Positions 32,384 to 40,971 are shown, numbered from the stretch's first letter. The stretch: DNA of 64,000 nucleotides from Candidatus Limnocylindrales bacterium (GCA_035626395.1 DASPNR010000011.1:62001-126000), one strand, 5' to 3'. Translations and numbers: made by a program. Notes: a model not told the origin generated them from the sequence alone.

Positions 32384-33084
32384 ACGCTGCATCGACTGCC
32401 CGCGCTCGAGCCGCACGACGCGGCTCGCCGCCATCGACCGATGCCGACGTCTCGGTGGTCCCGTCGGACGCCGCCATGGTCGGCGCGGCGATTCGTGATG
32501 AGGCCAGCCTCGTGGCCCGCTTGCGAGACGGTGACCGCGACGCCTACGAGACGCTGGTGCGAAGCTGCGGCGGCCGCATGCTCGCGACCGCCCGCCGCAT
32601 GCTCGGCGATGAGGAGGAGGCGCGCAACGTCGTGCAGGACGCTTTCCTGTCGGCGTACCGCTCCATCGGCCGCTTCGCCGGCGACTCGCAGCTCGCCACC
32701 TGGCTGCACCGCATCGTCATCAACGCCGCGCTGATGCGGCTGCGCGCGCGTCGGCGGCGGCCGGAAATATCGATCGAGGAGCTGCTACCGACATTCGACG
32801 GCGACGGCCTGCACCGCGACCGCTTCGAGCTGCCCGATGACAGAAGCGTCGATGCGGGCCGGGAGCTCGACCGAGCAGCGTTGCGGCAGCGAGTGCGCGA
32901 CTGCATCGAGCTGCTCCCGCAAAGCTACCGAACGATCCTGATGCTGCGGGACATCGAAGAGATCTCCACCGAAGAGGTCGCCGAGATGCTCGGCCTGACA
33001 CGCGAGAATGTGAAGACGCGGCTGCACCGCGCGCGTCAGGCGCTCAAGGCGCTCCTGGAGCGCGAGGGAGCGCTCCAGGATTGA
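32380..33084 (+). CDS. ECF-type sigma-70 family sigma factor
   Basis: The protein has 234 residues. After a ~45-residue Ala/Arg/Ser-rich head it has sigma region 2 (LVARLRDGDRDAYETLV…GDEEEARNVVQDAFLSAYRSIGRF, with the -10-recognition helix LATWLHRIVINAALMRLR). Region 4 follows (LPQSYRTILMLRDIEEISTEEVAEMLGLTRENVKTRLHRAR, a helix-turn-helix for -35). It directs RNA polymerase to a specific regulon. The coupled STAS gene is unusual for an ECF factor. Two zf-HC2 anti-sigma-like genes lie 6-8 kb away, not adjacent. Confidence 0.92.
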   Translation: MNAASTARARAARRGSPPSTDADVSVVPSDAAMVGAAIRDEASLVARLRDGDRDAYETLVRSCGGRMLATARRMLGDEEEARNVVQDAFLSAYRSIGRFAGDSQLATWLHRIVINAALMRLRARRRRPEISIEELLPTFDGDGLHRDRFELPDDRSVDAGRELDRAALRQRVRDCIELLPQSYRTILMLRDIEEISTEEVAEMLGLTRENVKTRLHRARQALKALLEREGALQD

Positions 33085-33092
33085 CGGGCGCA

Positions 33093-33107
33093 GCAGCGAA
33101 GCGCTGC
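33093..33107. terminator. Short hairpin between convergent sigma and GST genes
   Basis: A perfect 6-base stem GCAGCG/CGCTGC with loop AAG fills most of the 27-base gap between the sigma factor stop (33084) and the opposing GST stop (33112). There is no real T-run, so terminator function is uncertain. Confidence 0.35.
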
Positions 33108-33111
33108 CAGC

Positions 33112-33750
33112 TTACGGCTCCTGGCGCGCGAGCCCGAGCCACTTCTGCATCGCCGGCAGCGCCCACACATCATCCATGTACCGACGGCACACCTCGTCGA
33201 CCCTCACCGCGTAGGTCGTGAAACGGGAGACCACCGGCGCGAACATCGCATCGGCGATCGAGAACTCGCCGAAGAGGAAGGGGCCTGCGCCGCCGTAGTC
33301 GCGCCGGCAGCCGCGCCAGATGTCCTGAACGCGACCCACGTCCGCGGCCACGTCCCCGGTCAGCTCGGCCAGCGGCGTCGTTGCGCGAAAATTCATCCAC
33401 AGGACGTTGCGCATCGCGGAGAAGCTCGAGTGCATTTCGGCGCTGACCGAGCGGGCAATGGCCCGGGCAGCCTTGTCGCGTGGCCACAGGTGCCTGTCGC
33501 CGAAGGTTTCGGCGAGATGCTCGCAGATCGCCAGGGAGTCCCAGATCGTCAGACCGTCGTGCTCGAGGGCGGGCACATGACCCGACGGCGACCGCGCAAG
33601 AATGGCGGCCTTGACGGCCGGTGACTTCCGGTGCGGCCCTTCCAACTCGATGCGCACGGTCGCGAAGGGGATGCCGAACGTTTCCAGCACCAGCCACGGC
33701 CGCAGCGACCATGAGGAAAGATTGTAGTTCCCGATGACGAGCGTCAGCAC
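33112..33750 (-). CDS. Glutathione S-transferase family protein
   Basis: The protein has 212 residues from GTG 33750. The N-terminal thioredoxin-fold domain opens LVIGNYNLSSWSLRPWL, with the Ser/Asn region that activates glutathione, and has GHVPALEHDGLTIWDSLAICEHL, the glutathione gamma-Glu contact (SxAIxxyL-like). The helical C-terminal domain has FLFGEFSIADAMFAPVVSRF. It is cytoplasmic and conjugates or reduces electrophiles with glutathione. It is monocistronic and convergent with the ECF gene. Confidence 0.9.
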   Translation of the reverse strand: MLTLVIGNYNLSSWSLRPWLVLETFGIPFATVRIELEGPHRKSPAVKAAILARSPSGHVPALEHDGLTIWDSLAICEHLAETFGDRHLWPRDKAARAIARSVSAEMHSSFSAMRNVLWMNFRATTPLAELTGDVAADVGRVQDIWRGCRRDYGGAGPFLFGEFSIADAMFAPVVSRFTTYAVRVDEVCRRYMDDVWALPAMQKWLGLARQEP

Positions 33751-33817
33751 CGGCGCTGCCTTGCACGATCCGCGTCCAAAGTCGCCCTCGCCTACGCGTC
33801 GTCGTGGACGGGAAGAT

Positions 33818-34288
33818 TCAAGATCCGGTCCCGGCCAGGCGGGCGAGAGGTTGCGTGGGCCTGGAGGCGCGCAGGGGCCCGGCTCGATAGCCGCTGCCGG
33901 GGTCGAGCAGGATCGTGGTCATCGTGCCGGCAAGCTCGCCTGTCAGCGGAACCAGCAGGCGCTGCGCAAGCACCTCCCTGCCCTGCAGCAACGGCAACGT
34001 GAACCTGCGCGGCTCGGGATAGGTCACCTCCACGCATCCGTGATCGTTGCGAAGCGTCTCGACCAGCTGCGGCGTCACGGCCAGACGCAGCACCGCATCG
34101 GCCGCGTGCACGCTGTCTTCGACGGCTTGGAGCAGCGCAGCGGTGGACGCGTCCTGCACCGGCAGCGCACGCCGCTGGCCGCCCTCGTACACCACGACCT
34201 GCAGCTGACCGGCGGCCGTTGCGCGGCAGCCGGCCAGCGCCACGGCCGCTGCCATGAGGGCACGCAGCAGCCGCGGCGGTTTGCTCAC
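33818..34288 (-). CDS. Small lipoprotein coupled to the caspase-like gene
   Basis: The start is GTG 34288, whose GTGA overlaps the stop of the preceding gene; the longer upstream frame only runs inside that gene. The protein has 156 residues. Signal peptide and lipobox MAAAVALAGC are followed by a ~130-residue domain that looks alpha/beta (LQVVVYEGGQRRALPV, LRLAVTPQLVETLRNDHGCVEVTYPE, LAGTMTTILLDPG). I know no family for it. Because it is translated with a candidate secreted cysteine protease, an inhibitor, chaperone or substrate role is possible but purely inferred. Confidence 0.7.
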   Translation of the reverse strand: MSKPPRLLRALMAAAVALAGCRATAAGQLQVVVYEGGQRRALPVQDASTAALLQAVEDSVHAADAVLRLAVTPQLVETLRNDHGCVEVTYPEPRRFTLPLLQGREVLAQRLLVPLTGELAGTMTTILLDPGSGYRAGPLRASRPTQPLARLAGTGS

Positions 34289-36813
34289 GGCGCCGTCTCG
34301 ACCTTGACGTCGTCGATCGTGATCGCCGAATCGAAGATGCTGTCGCCGACGTCGCTCGCCGCGAATCGCAGCGTCACCGGCTTGTTCGCGTTGGCCGGCA
34401 GCAGGTTGGTCAGGTCGAACGTCTCCGTGTTCCAGACCGTGCTCCAGACCTTGCAGTCGTTGCCGCCCGCGCCCACCGTACCTTCGCCATCGATCTCGCA
34501 GGGTGGTGCGCTCTGGTCGAAGAACAGCGAGGAGACGGCCACCGAACCGCACAGCGAATCGACGCGCTCGGCCAGGACCTCGCTCGGCCCGCCGGCGTGG
34601 CCGAGCGTGACGGTGAAGCGGTCATCGAAGCCGCGGAAGCACCATTCGATGAACTCCTCCGAGCTGAACATCCAGTCGAACGACAGGCTGGTGGCGTTGG
34701 CTGGCAGGCAGAACGTCTGCTCGATGCTACCGGAAGCGGTGGTGAAGCCGAGGCCCGTCGAGATCAGGCCCATGTAGCTGCCCTCGGTCGGATCGATGGG
34801 ACCGAGACCGGAGACGACGCGACCGTCGCCGAAGGGAGTCCATCCGGTCAGGTCGCCCTTCTCGAAGTCGCCGTTGATGAGCTTGCCCGTGTACTCCACC
34901 GTCTCCGAGGAATGGTGGGTGAACGTCGCGAACGGCATCGTCGGATCGACCTTCGGCATGACCGGCGTGAACGCCTCCGTCGTATCCATCGCGCCCGTGA
35001 CCAGGTTGGTGAAGAGCTGCGTGGCCACGTTCTGGGCGAAGTTGCTGTTCACCACGCGCGTGAACGCGTAGTAGTTGGACGCCCCCTTGCCGCGGAACGC
35101 CTGGGACATCGTGTTGTTGGCCGAGCTCTGGCACGAGCCGTTGTAGATGATCGAGTTGTCGAAGGTGCCCGACAGGCTCGAGATCTTGCCGGGACGGATC
35201 GCGAAGACGCCGCCCATCGTCGAGATGCGGCCGAGCGCCATGTCGACTCCGTGCGAGAGGATGGCCAGGGCGCTGGTGGCCTCGGTGGTGAGGAACACCA
35301 CCTGATTGCTGCCGTCGAGCGCACCGTGCGTCACCATGATGATGGTGCCGTAGTCGGTGAAGGACGCCACGGAGTCGACGTCGCACTGCGCATCCTTGAT
35401 GTAGGTGACGTTGAACTTGGGACACTCCGAGTTGCTGAACAGCATCTGCAGGCCGGGGCCTTCGTCGAAAGGCGCGAACTGGAAGTTGTACGCGTCCCAG
35501 ATCAGCACGTTGTTGTTCTCGACCTTCGCGGTTTCCTCCTCGCCGGCTGCTCCGCCCTCGCCGTCGCGGTACGGCGGCCGCGGCAGCCTCTCGAACTGCG
35601 GCGGCTGATACGCCGCGAGCGCGCCGGCAGCGCCGCCCTCCCACGACATTCGCAGCGTCGGCTGACCGCGCGTTCCTTCCGGATTGAGCATGAGGCCGCC
35701 GTGCGCGCCGTTCTCGTAGAGGATCCAGATCGTGACGCCGTCCTCGGAGATGCCGGCATCGGCAACGCCCGCAAGCATCTTGATCTCGTCCACGGTGGCC
35801 TGGCGTGCTTCGGTGCTGTCGCCGAACATCGCCTTCTTCTCGGTCCAGGTCGAGATCGCCTCGTCCTGGACGTCGACGATCAGCTGCGCATCCGCCATCG
35901 TCAGCGGCTCGACGGCTTCGAGAACGAAACCCGAGCGAACCGGCATCGAATTGATCAGCGCCTGCACCGCCAGGTGGAAGGTGCCCGGGTCGAGCGCCGT
36001 GATTTCGACCAGGCAGGAGAACACGTTGTCGCCGGCGATGTCGTCGCCGTTGCCGAGGTTGCCGTTGTCGAGCAGCGTACAGACGGCGTTGCCGGTCGGC
36101 TCGAAGGCGCCGTCGACCTGGAACGCCTGCACGCTTGCGGTGTCCAGCTGCGGGTCCGGAACGATCTGGGCGAGGATGCGGACCGAGGTCGGATCATCGA
36201 CGACCAGCGCTGCGGGCGCTGCCTCGACGATGATCGAGGAGGTGGCATCGATCGTCACTTCGTCGGGCTCGCTGACGTCGGCGCCGTCGCTGACCACGAG
36301 GCGCGCGACGTACTGGCCGATCAGATCGGGCAGCAGCGTGGGCGTGGAGGTGTTCGCGTTCTGAAGGATCGCCTGGCTGCCGTCGGGCACCGACACCAGC
36401 GTCCATTCGTAGCTGAGCTCGTCGCCGTCGTCGTCGGAGGAGCCGCTGCCGTCGAGCATTTCGCCGACGCCGACCACGGCGGTCCCGTCGTCGCCGGCAT
36501 CGGCCACCGGGACGGAGTTCGCGCACGGACACAGGAGCTGGAGGTTCTGACCGACCGCGATCTTCAGCGCATAGAGCGCATCGGTGGTAAGGATCTTGTC
36601 ATCGCCATTGGGGTCGCAGATGCACGGCTCCGCGTCGCATTGATCGCCACCGACGGCCGCCTTCAGGATCCCGAGCGCATCGCTCGTGTTCGGCTTGACG
36701 CCGTTGCTTACGGGCTGCCCGCAATCGCCGAGCGCCGCGGCCGCCGTCGTCGCTGCGCTGATCGCCAGAACCGTTGCGAGCGCTGCGCGCCGGAACCAGA
36801 GCCATCCTTTCAT
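34285..36813 (-). CDS. Secreted caspase-like (clan CD) protein with dockerin-like and PKD-type domains
   Basis: The start is ATG 36813, with GGGAGGGG upstream and signal peptide …ATTAAAA. The protein has 842 residues. Residues ~30-95 are two dockerin-like segments (SDALGILKAAVGG; CDPNGDDKILTTDALYALKIAVG). Residues ~98-195 are a PKD/Ig-like domain (ADAGDDGTAVVGVGEMLDGSGSSDDDGD). A ~250-residue beta region follows. At ~440-600 is a caspase-fold candidate: NNVLIWDAYNFQF, IIMVTHGALDG (His496) and IIYNGSCQSSANN (Cys561), matching the His/Cys dyad of gingipain/clostripain-type enzymes. The C-terminus (~690-842, LINGDFEKGDLTGW…) is a carbohydrate-binding or surface-anchor-like sandwich. Peptidase activity is inferred. 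Confidence 0.78.
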   Translation of the reverse strand: MKGWLWFRRAALATVLAISAATTAAAALGDCGQPVSNGVKPNTSDALGILKAAVGGDQCDAEPCICDPNGDDKILTTDALYALKIAVGQNLQLLCPCANSVPVADAGDDGTAVVGVGEMLDGSGSSDDDGDELSYEWTLVSVPDGSQAILQNANTSTPTLLPDLIGQYVARLVVSDGADVSEPDEVTIDATSSIIVEAAPAALVVDDPTSVRILAQIVPDPQLDTASVQAFQVDGAFEPTGNAVCTLLDNGNLGNGDDIAGDNVFSCLVEITALDPGTFHLAVQALINSMPVRSGFVLEAVEPLTMADAQLIVDVQDEAISTWTEKKAMFGDSTEARQATVDEIKMLAGVADAGISEDGVTIWILYENGAHGGLMLNPEGTRGQPTLRMSWEGGAAGALAAYQPPQFERLPRPPYRDGEGGAAGEEETAKVENNNVLIWDAYNFQFAPFDEGPGLQMLFSNSECPKFNVTYIKDAQCDVDSVASFTDYGTIIMVTHGALDGSNQVVFLTTEATSALAILSHGVDMALGRISTMGGVFAIRPGKISSLSGTFDNSIIYNGSCQSSANNTMSQAFRGKGASNYYAFTRVVNSNFAQNVATQLFTNLVTGAMDTTEAFTPVMPKVDPTMPFATFTHHSSETVEYTGKLINGDFEKGDLTGWTPFGDGRVVSGLGPIDPTEGSYMGLISTGLGFTTASGSIEQTFCLPANATSLSFDWMFSSEEFIEWCFRGFDDRFTVTLGHAGGPSEVLAERVDSLCGSVAVSSLFFDQSAPPCEIDGEGTVGAGGNDCKVWSTVWNTETFDLTNLLPANANKPVTLRFAASDVGDSIFDSAITIDDVKVETAP

Positions 36814-36952
36814 CGCAATCCCCTCCCGCGGCACGTTCAGGCCGGCCCCCCGGCGCACGCCGCAGGACCGCAGTATGCGAAATCCGGCCACGGCACTACC
36901 AGCGGCGTCTTTCGCGGCTACCCACTCGATAGAGGGCATCGGCCGCAAAATG

Positions 36953-36986
36953 GACGCCCGCCCCTCGTGTCCGAGGCGCGGGCGTC
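36953..36986 (-). terminator. Intrinsic terminator of the 36999-38408 gene
   Basis: Reading the minus strand, a stem of 9 perfect pairs (GACGCCCGC/GCGGGCGTC), one C-C mismatch and 5 further pairs (CCTCG/CGAGG) closes a 4-base loop. A T4 run follows at 36950-36947. It begins 13 bases after the Cys-rich gene's stop codon. This is the clearest intrinsic terminator in the window. Confidence 0.85.
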
Positions 36987-36998
36987 GTCACCGCGGGC

Positions 36999-38408
36999 TC
37001 AGTCGCCCTTGTCGCGGAAGATCCAGGGCGTGCTGAGCTGGGAGGGGCCGGAATACTGTGAGCCCCAGCAGTCGCCGGCGTCGTTGATCAACTGGACGAT
37101 CACGGCGTTCTCCTGCGCAAAGGGCCACGGCATTCCGTTTTCATCGGGCATCGACAGATTTCCGCGGCTTGCGCCGAGGGCGATGCTGGTGCGGCCGCTC
37201 TCCTCGGGCCTCAGGCGCAGGCGGAAGATGCCGTCGGGAGTGCGCGCCGAGTCCTTGTAACGCATGGAGGCGCGGCGCTGCGTCCAGCACGGCCCGTAGC
37301 GGCAGCGGCCGCCGCCGGGCGCCTTCATCGTCATCGAGAGCTGAGGCGTATCCATGATCGTGTCGTAGACGCACACCGTGTAGTTGGTGACAGCACTGAT
37401 CGGGTCGCCGAATTCGATCTGCGTCGTCGGCGCGCCGTCGAACCACTCCCATTCCAGGCTGTCGAAGGCGTCGACGCCGTCATCAATGACGCGCAGCCTG
37501 GTATGGCGCGGCCTGTCGACCTGCTTGCAGTCGTTGCGCGGAAGCGTCGTGCAATCGGGCGACTCGCCCTCGTCAGGCACGCAGGCGCAGACACCGAGGC
37601 CGAGCAGCTCGGTGCAGACCGTGCCGGTGGGACAATCGGCCGAGCAGGCCGGCGCCTCCGCCAGGCCGCACGACAACGGCTCGTCGACGAGGCAGGTGCA
37701 CAGATCGCCGACGGCAGTGCAGGAGGTTCCCTGCGGACAGTCGTCGACCGCGCACGCAGGCGCGGCAGCCTGCAGGCATCCAGTGGGCAGGTCGACGACG
37801 CACGCGCAGGCGCCGATGCCGAGGTCGGTGCAGGTCGTGCCGAGCGGGCAGTCGTCGGCGGCGCACTGCGGCGCCGACGCGGTCGCACAACCCGTCGGGA
37901 TGCTTGCGCACGCGCAGACGCCGCCGATGTCGTTGCAGACCAGTCCGGCAGGGCACTCGCCATTGCACATCGGCGCCGCAGCCAGAGTGCAGCCGACGAC
38001 GTCCGGCACGCATCCGCACGCAGCTCCACCGATGTCCTCGCAGCGAAAGCCGCTCGGACAGTCATCCGGCGCGCACGTCGGAGCCGTTGCCGCCGAGCAT
38101 CCGGTCGCGGGCGTGACACAGCCGCAGGCGCCGCCGGCGTCCTGGCAGACCTGCCCCGGCGGACATTCGCCGTCGCACACCGGTGCACCTGCGGCCACGC
38201 AGCTCAATGCGTCGGGGATGCATGCGCAGCCGACTCCGGCACCCGACACGCATCGAAAGCCGTCGGGGCAGTCGGTGCTGCTGCATGCGGGCGCGGCTGC
38301 GGTCGTGCAGCCGACCTGGGCGGACACGGAAGAACTCAGAACGAGGATCGCGACCAGCCCGGTCGCGAGCGCGAAGACGGACGAGCAGCAGGGACGATGG
38401 TGCTGCAT
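36999..38408 (-). CDS. Secreted protein with seven Cys repeats and shared C-terminal domain
   Basis: The start is ATG 38408, with GGAGGGATTGCC before it and signal peptide …SSSVSAQ. The protein has 469 residues. Residues ~33-290 are seven tandem ~35-residue units C..A.AP.C...(D)CP.G..C....G.C.C, the family also seen in the protein at 28895-31696. The remaining ~165 residues repeat the C-terminal domain of the first gene (W.W..G……FGDP.S…Y.(L/V)C(I/V)YD……GG.C……CW…R….Y.D). It is a surface or extracellular structural protein; no enzyme motif is visible. A strong terminator follows it. Confidence 0.85.
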   Translation of the reverse strand: MQHHRPCCSSVFALATGLVAILVLSSSVSAQVGCTTAAAPACSSTDCPDGFRCVSGAGVGCACIPDALSCVAAGAPVCDGECPPGQVCQDAGGACGCVTPATGCSAATAPTCAPDDCPSGFRCEDIGGAACGCVPDVVGCTLAAAPMCNGECPAGLVCNDIGGVCACASIPTGCATASAPQCAADDCPLGTTCTDLGIGACACVVDLPTGCLQAAAPACAVDDCPQGTSCTAVGDLCTCLVDEPLSCGLAEAPACSADCPTGTVCTELLGLGVCACVPDEGESPDCTTLPRNDCKQVDRPRHTRLRVIDDGVDAFDSLEWEWFDGAPTTQIEFGDPISAVTNYTVCVYDTIMDTPQLSMTMKAPGGGRCRYGPCWTQRRASMRYKDSARTPDGIFRLRLRPEESGRTSIALGASRGNLSMPDENGMPWPFAQENAVIVQLINDAGDCWGSQYSGPSQLSTPWIFRDKGD

Positions 38409-38773
38409 GGCAATCCCTCCCGCGACGGCAGGCTTGGCAACCGCCCACCGCCGAACCGCGATCGATGTTGATCACGGCTGATGCAGAGGAGGAACACGGT
38501 CGCGCGCCTGCCGTGAATTTTTTTAGGACTGTCTCAGCGCCCTGAAACACGGCGCAACGCGGCACGATTCCGCGGCCTCGATGCCGGGCGCGGCGGCGTC
38601 GACGCCGGCCCTCGCACCGGGCTGGAAGATTGCACGGGTTGGCCGCGCCCTGGCACGTTGCCGCGGGCCGTCGAGTGAATCGTCATTCAAAACTTGAACG
38701 CTATCGGCCTTTGCGTGCGTGGCCGCAAAGTTGAGCTGCGTCACACCCGCCGGCCGATGCAGCGACGTATCCA
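38409..38773. other. 365-base gap with overlapping AT-rich inverted repeats
   Basis: No gene is supported here. Two overlapping inverted repeats occur in an unusually AT-rich patch: TGAAT-4-ATTCA at 38676-38689 and TTCAA-AAC-TTGAA at 38686-38698. Nearer the Cys-rich gene, a CACGG/CCGTG stem is followed by T7 at 38518-38524 in plus orientation, where no plus-strand gene needs a terminator. The patch may hold the promoter and operator of the minus-strand Cys-rich gene. Confidence 0.45.
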
Positions 38774-39040
38774 TCAGGGGGTGAGCCGTCGCCGGGACGG
38801 CAGCACCGCCATCACCGCCGCAACCAGTCTTTCGGGAATGTCCCCGGGAACCGGATCGGCCGCCGCCGTGTCCCGGGCCAGATCCATCGTCCGGCGATAG
38901 CCGCGCAGATATTCCATGCACTCGGGACAGTCGCCGAGGTGCGCATCGAAGAGCGCGCGCTGCTCCGCGTCGAGCTCGTCGTCCAGGTAGGCAGCAAGAA
39001 TGTCGATCAGCTCGCGGCAGCTCAGCTCGGTATCGCTCAT
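38774..39040 (-). CDS. zf-HC2 anti-sigma-factor-like protein (copy 2)
   Basis: The protein has 88 residues; ATG 39040 follows GAGGAG. It contains the zinc-binding anti-sigma helix pattern: SCRELIDILAAYLDDELDAEQRALFDAHLGDCPECMEYL, with H-x3-C-x2-C. There is no membrane segment, so it would be a soluble ZAS-type anti-sigma protein or a metal/redox sensor. It lies 26 bases behind the NDH-2 gene and ends the six-gene run. No sigma factor is adjacent; the nearest is at 32380-33084. Confidence 0.82.
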   Translation of the reverse strand: MSDTELSCRELIDILAAYLDDELDAEQRALFDAHLGDCPECMEYLRGYRRTMDLARDTAAADPVPGDIPERLVAAVMAVLPSRRRLTP

Positions 39041-39066
39041 GATGCTCTCCTCGAGTCTGCAGGTTG

Positions 39067-40971
39067 TCAGGCCGCCTCGGAGTCGGCGGCGACGGCGCCC
39101 GTGCCGGCCTGCTCCGGCAGCGGCCCACGCAGCGGCGACGGCGAGGGACGCTCCTGCGTCTGTGCGACCGAACGCTCCACCAGAAGGTCGAGCGTCCAGT
39201 CGGTGACGATGCGCAGGCGATTGCCGAAACCGACCATCTTGCTCAGGTACAGCGTCCGCCAGATGAGCCAGCCGGCGAAGCCCCAGATGCGGACGCCGAA
39301 CAGGTCGACGGCCGCGAAATGCTCGCCGACGGACACCAGCGAGCCATGATCGAAGTAGCGGAACGCCCGCGTCCTCTTTCCCCGCAGCAGGCGCACGAGA
39401 TTCCTGGCCGTGTGGCTTCCCTGCTGGAATGCGACCTGCCCGAGCGGAGGCAGCGCGCGACCGCTGTTCCCGTCGATGGCGGCCGCCGCATCGCCGAGTA
39501 CGAAGACGTCCTCGAAGCCGGCCGCCCGTAGGTCGGCCTGCACGATCGCGCGGCCGCTGCCGTCGACGCGCAGCGGCGCACACGCAAGCAGTGGCGATGC
39601 CGCCACGCCGGCGCACCAGATGCACGTGCGTGCCGGAATGACGGCTCCATCGGACAGATGCACGGCATTGGCCGTCACGGCAGCAACGCGGCATCCGAGC
39701 TGTACCTGGCAGCGCATGCGCGAGAGCTGCCGGCCGGTGATGCGCACGACGCTGTCGCGCCAGCCCGGAAGGATCTGCGGGCCCGATTGCACGAGGATGA
39801 CCCGCACCAGGTCCGCGTCGATCTCCGGGTAGCGTGCGAGCAGCACCTGGAAGATGAGGTCGTGGATCTCGCTGGCCACCTCGACGCCGGTCGGTCCTGC
39901 GCCGACGACGACGAACGTGAGAAGCTCGCGCTGCAGCTGCTCGCCGCCACCGGCGGCGGCGCGCTCGAAGCACTCGATGACCTGGTTGCGGACCGCGCTG
40001 GCGTCGCCCAGCTCCTTCATGAAGAAGGCGTGCTCGCGCACCCCGCGCGTGCCGAAGGTCTGATTGCAGGAGCCCGGAGCCAGGACCAGGTAGTCGTAGT
40101 CGATCTCGACGTCGTGATCGACGCTGCTGCTGCCGTGCGCCGCCGCTTCCACGTGCGCGACCAGCTTGCGGCGCACCGGGTCGATCGCCTCCACGCTGGC
40201 CTTCCGAAACCGCACGTTGGTGGATTCGAAGATACGCCGGAAAGGGTTGGCGACCTGGCGCAGCTCGATGGCGCCGGCGGCGGCGCTCGGCAGCAACGGC
40301 GGGAACAGGAAGTAGTTGCGCCGGTCCAGGACCTCGATGTCGAGGTCGGGGTGATAGCCTAGCCGGCGGTCGAGGCCGAGCGCCGTGTAGAGGCCGGCAA
40401 AGCCGCCACCGACGATGACGACGCGCCGGCGAACGCCCGAGGATCTCCAGCGCGCGTAGATCCACGTCTGCTTCAGCCCGATCACCGTCAGAACGCCCAG
40501 GAGCAGCGTGGCACCGGCGGCGAACGCGGTTGCCAGCGGCCGCACCGGCGCCAGGAACGGCACCGTCACCCACATCAGAAGGTCGAAGGCGAAGAAGCCC
40601 CGTGCCAGCCAGTGCACGGCTGTCCGCGCGCGGCGTCGCATGGAAGTACGGCGAAACAGCCACCCCGCCACCGACGCCAGCAGCGCGATGGCCATCGTGT
40701 GGACGACGAGAAGCAGGGCGTAGTTGGCCGATTGCTGCCGCGCCAGGTTGGCCAGCGCGCTGCCGAGCGACTGCATGAGCGAGGTCGTTCCCGAAGCCCA
40801 GCTCGCTTCCAGCACCGCCACGCTCCAGCTCGCGGCGTAGAGAGCCCAGGCGAACAGCAGCGCGATCGAAACGGTCAGCTTGGCGGCAAGAGCGAGGTTG
40901 GGAAGGCGGTGGTGCTCGATCTTGCGCATCCGGAAAACTGTTGCGAGCACGCGCGCCCGGCCATCGCGCAT
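39067..40971 (-). CDS. ndh: Type II NADH dehydrogenase with fused N-terminal membrane domain
   Basis: The protein has 634 residues from ATG 40971; ATG 40929 (MRKIEHHRLPNL) is an alternative. Residues ~25-165 contain four hydrophobic helices. The rest is an NDH-2-type flavoprotein with FAD motif VVIVGGGFAGLYTALGLD, NAD motif VVVGAGPTGVEVASEI, and FAD-contact FVLGDAAAAID followed by PPLGQVAFQQG. A C-terminal amphipathic region (IWGFAGWLIWRTLYLSKMVGFGNR) is typical of membrane-attached NDH-2. It oxidises NADH and reduces quinone without proton pumping. Ordinary NDH-2 has ~400-450 residues and lacks the N-terminal helices. It sits between two zf-HC2 genes. Confidence 0.87.
   Translation of the reverse strand: MRDGRARVLATVFRMRKIEHHRLPNLALAAKLTVSIALLFAWALYAASWSVAVLEASWASGTTSLMQSLGSALANLARQQSANYALLLVVHTMAIALLASVAGWLFRRTSMRRRARTAVHWLARGFFAFDLLMWVTVPFLAPVRPLATAFAAGATLLLGVLTVIGLKQTWIYARWRSSGVRRRVVIVGGGFAGLYTALGLDRRLGYHPDLDIEVLDRRNYFLFPPLLPSAAAGAIELRQVANPFRRIFESTNVRFRKASVEAIDPVRRKLVAHVEAAAHGSSSVDHDVEIDYDYLVLAPGSCNQTFGTRGVREHAFFMKELGDASAVRNQVIECFERAAAGGGEQLQRELLTFVVVGAGPTGVEVASEIHDLIFQVLLARYPEIDADLVRVILVQSGPQILPGWRDSVVRITGRQLSRMRCQVQLGCRVAAVTANAVHLSDGAVIPARTCIWCAGVAASPLLACAPLRVDGSGRAIVQADLRAAGFEDVFVLGDAAAAIDGNSGRALPPLGQVAFQQGSHTARNLVRLLRGKRTRAFRYFDHGSLVSVGEHFAAVDLFGVRIWGFAGWLIWRTLYLSKMVGFGNRLRIVTDWTLDLLVERSVAQTQERPSPSPLRGPLPEQAGTGAVAADSEAA

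Noticed and set aside
33734..34777. Possible plus-strand gene opposite the small lipoprotein
   Set aside because: The minus-strand lipoprotein has a lipobox and GTGA coupling; the plus frame has no signal or family feature.
34597..37260. 887-residue plus-strand frame spanning the caspase-like gene and the next intergenic region
   Set aside because: Shadow composition, and it runs through a strong terminator and the start region of a real gene.
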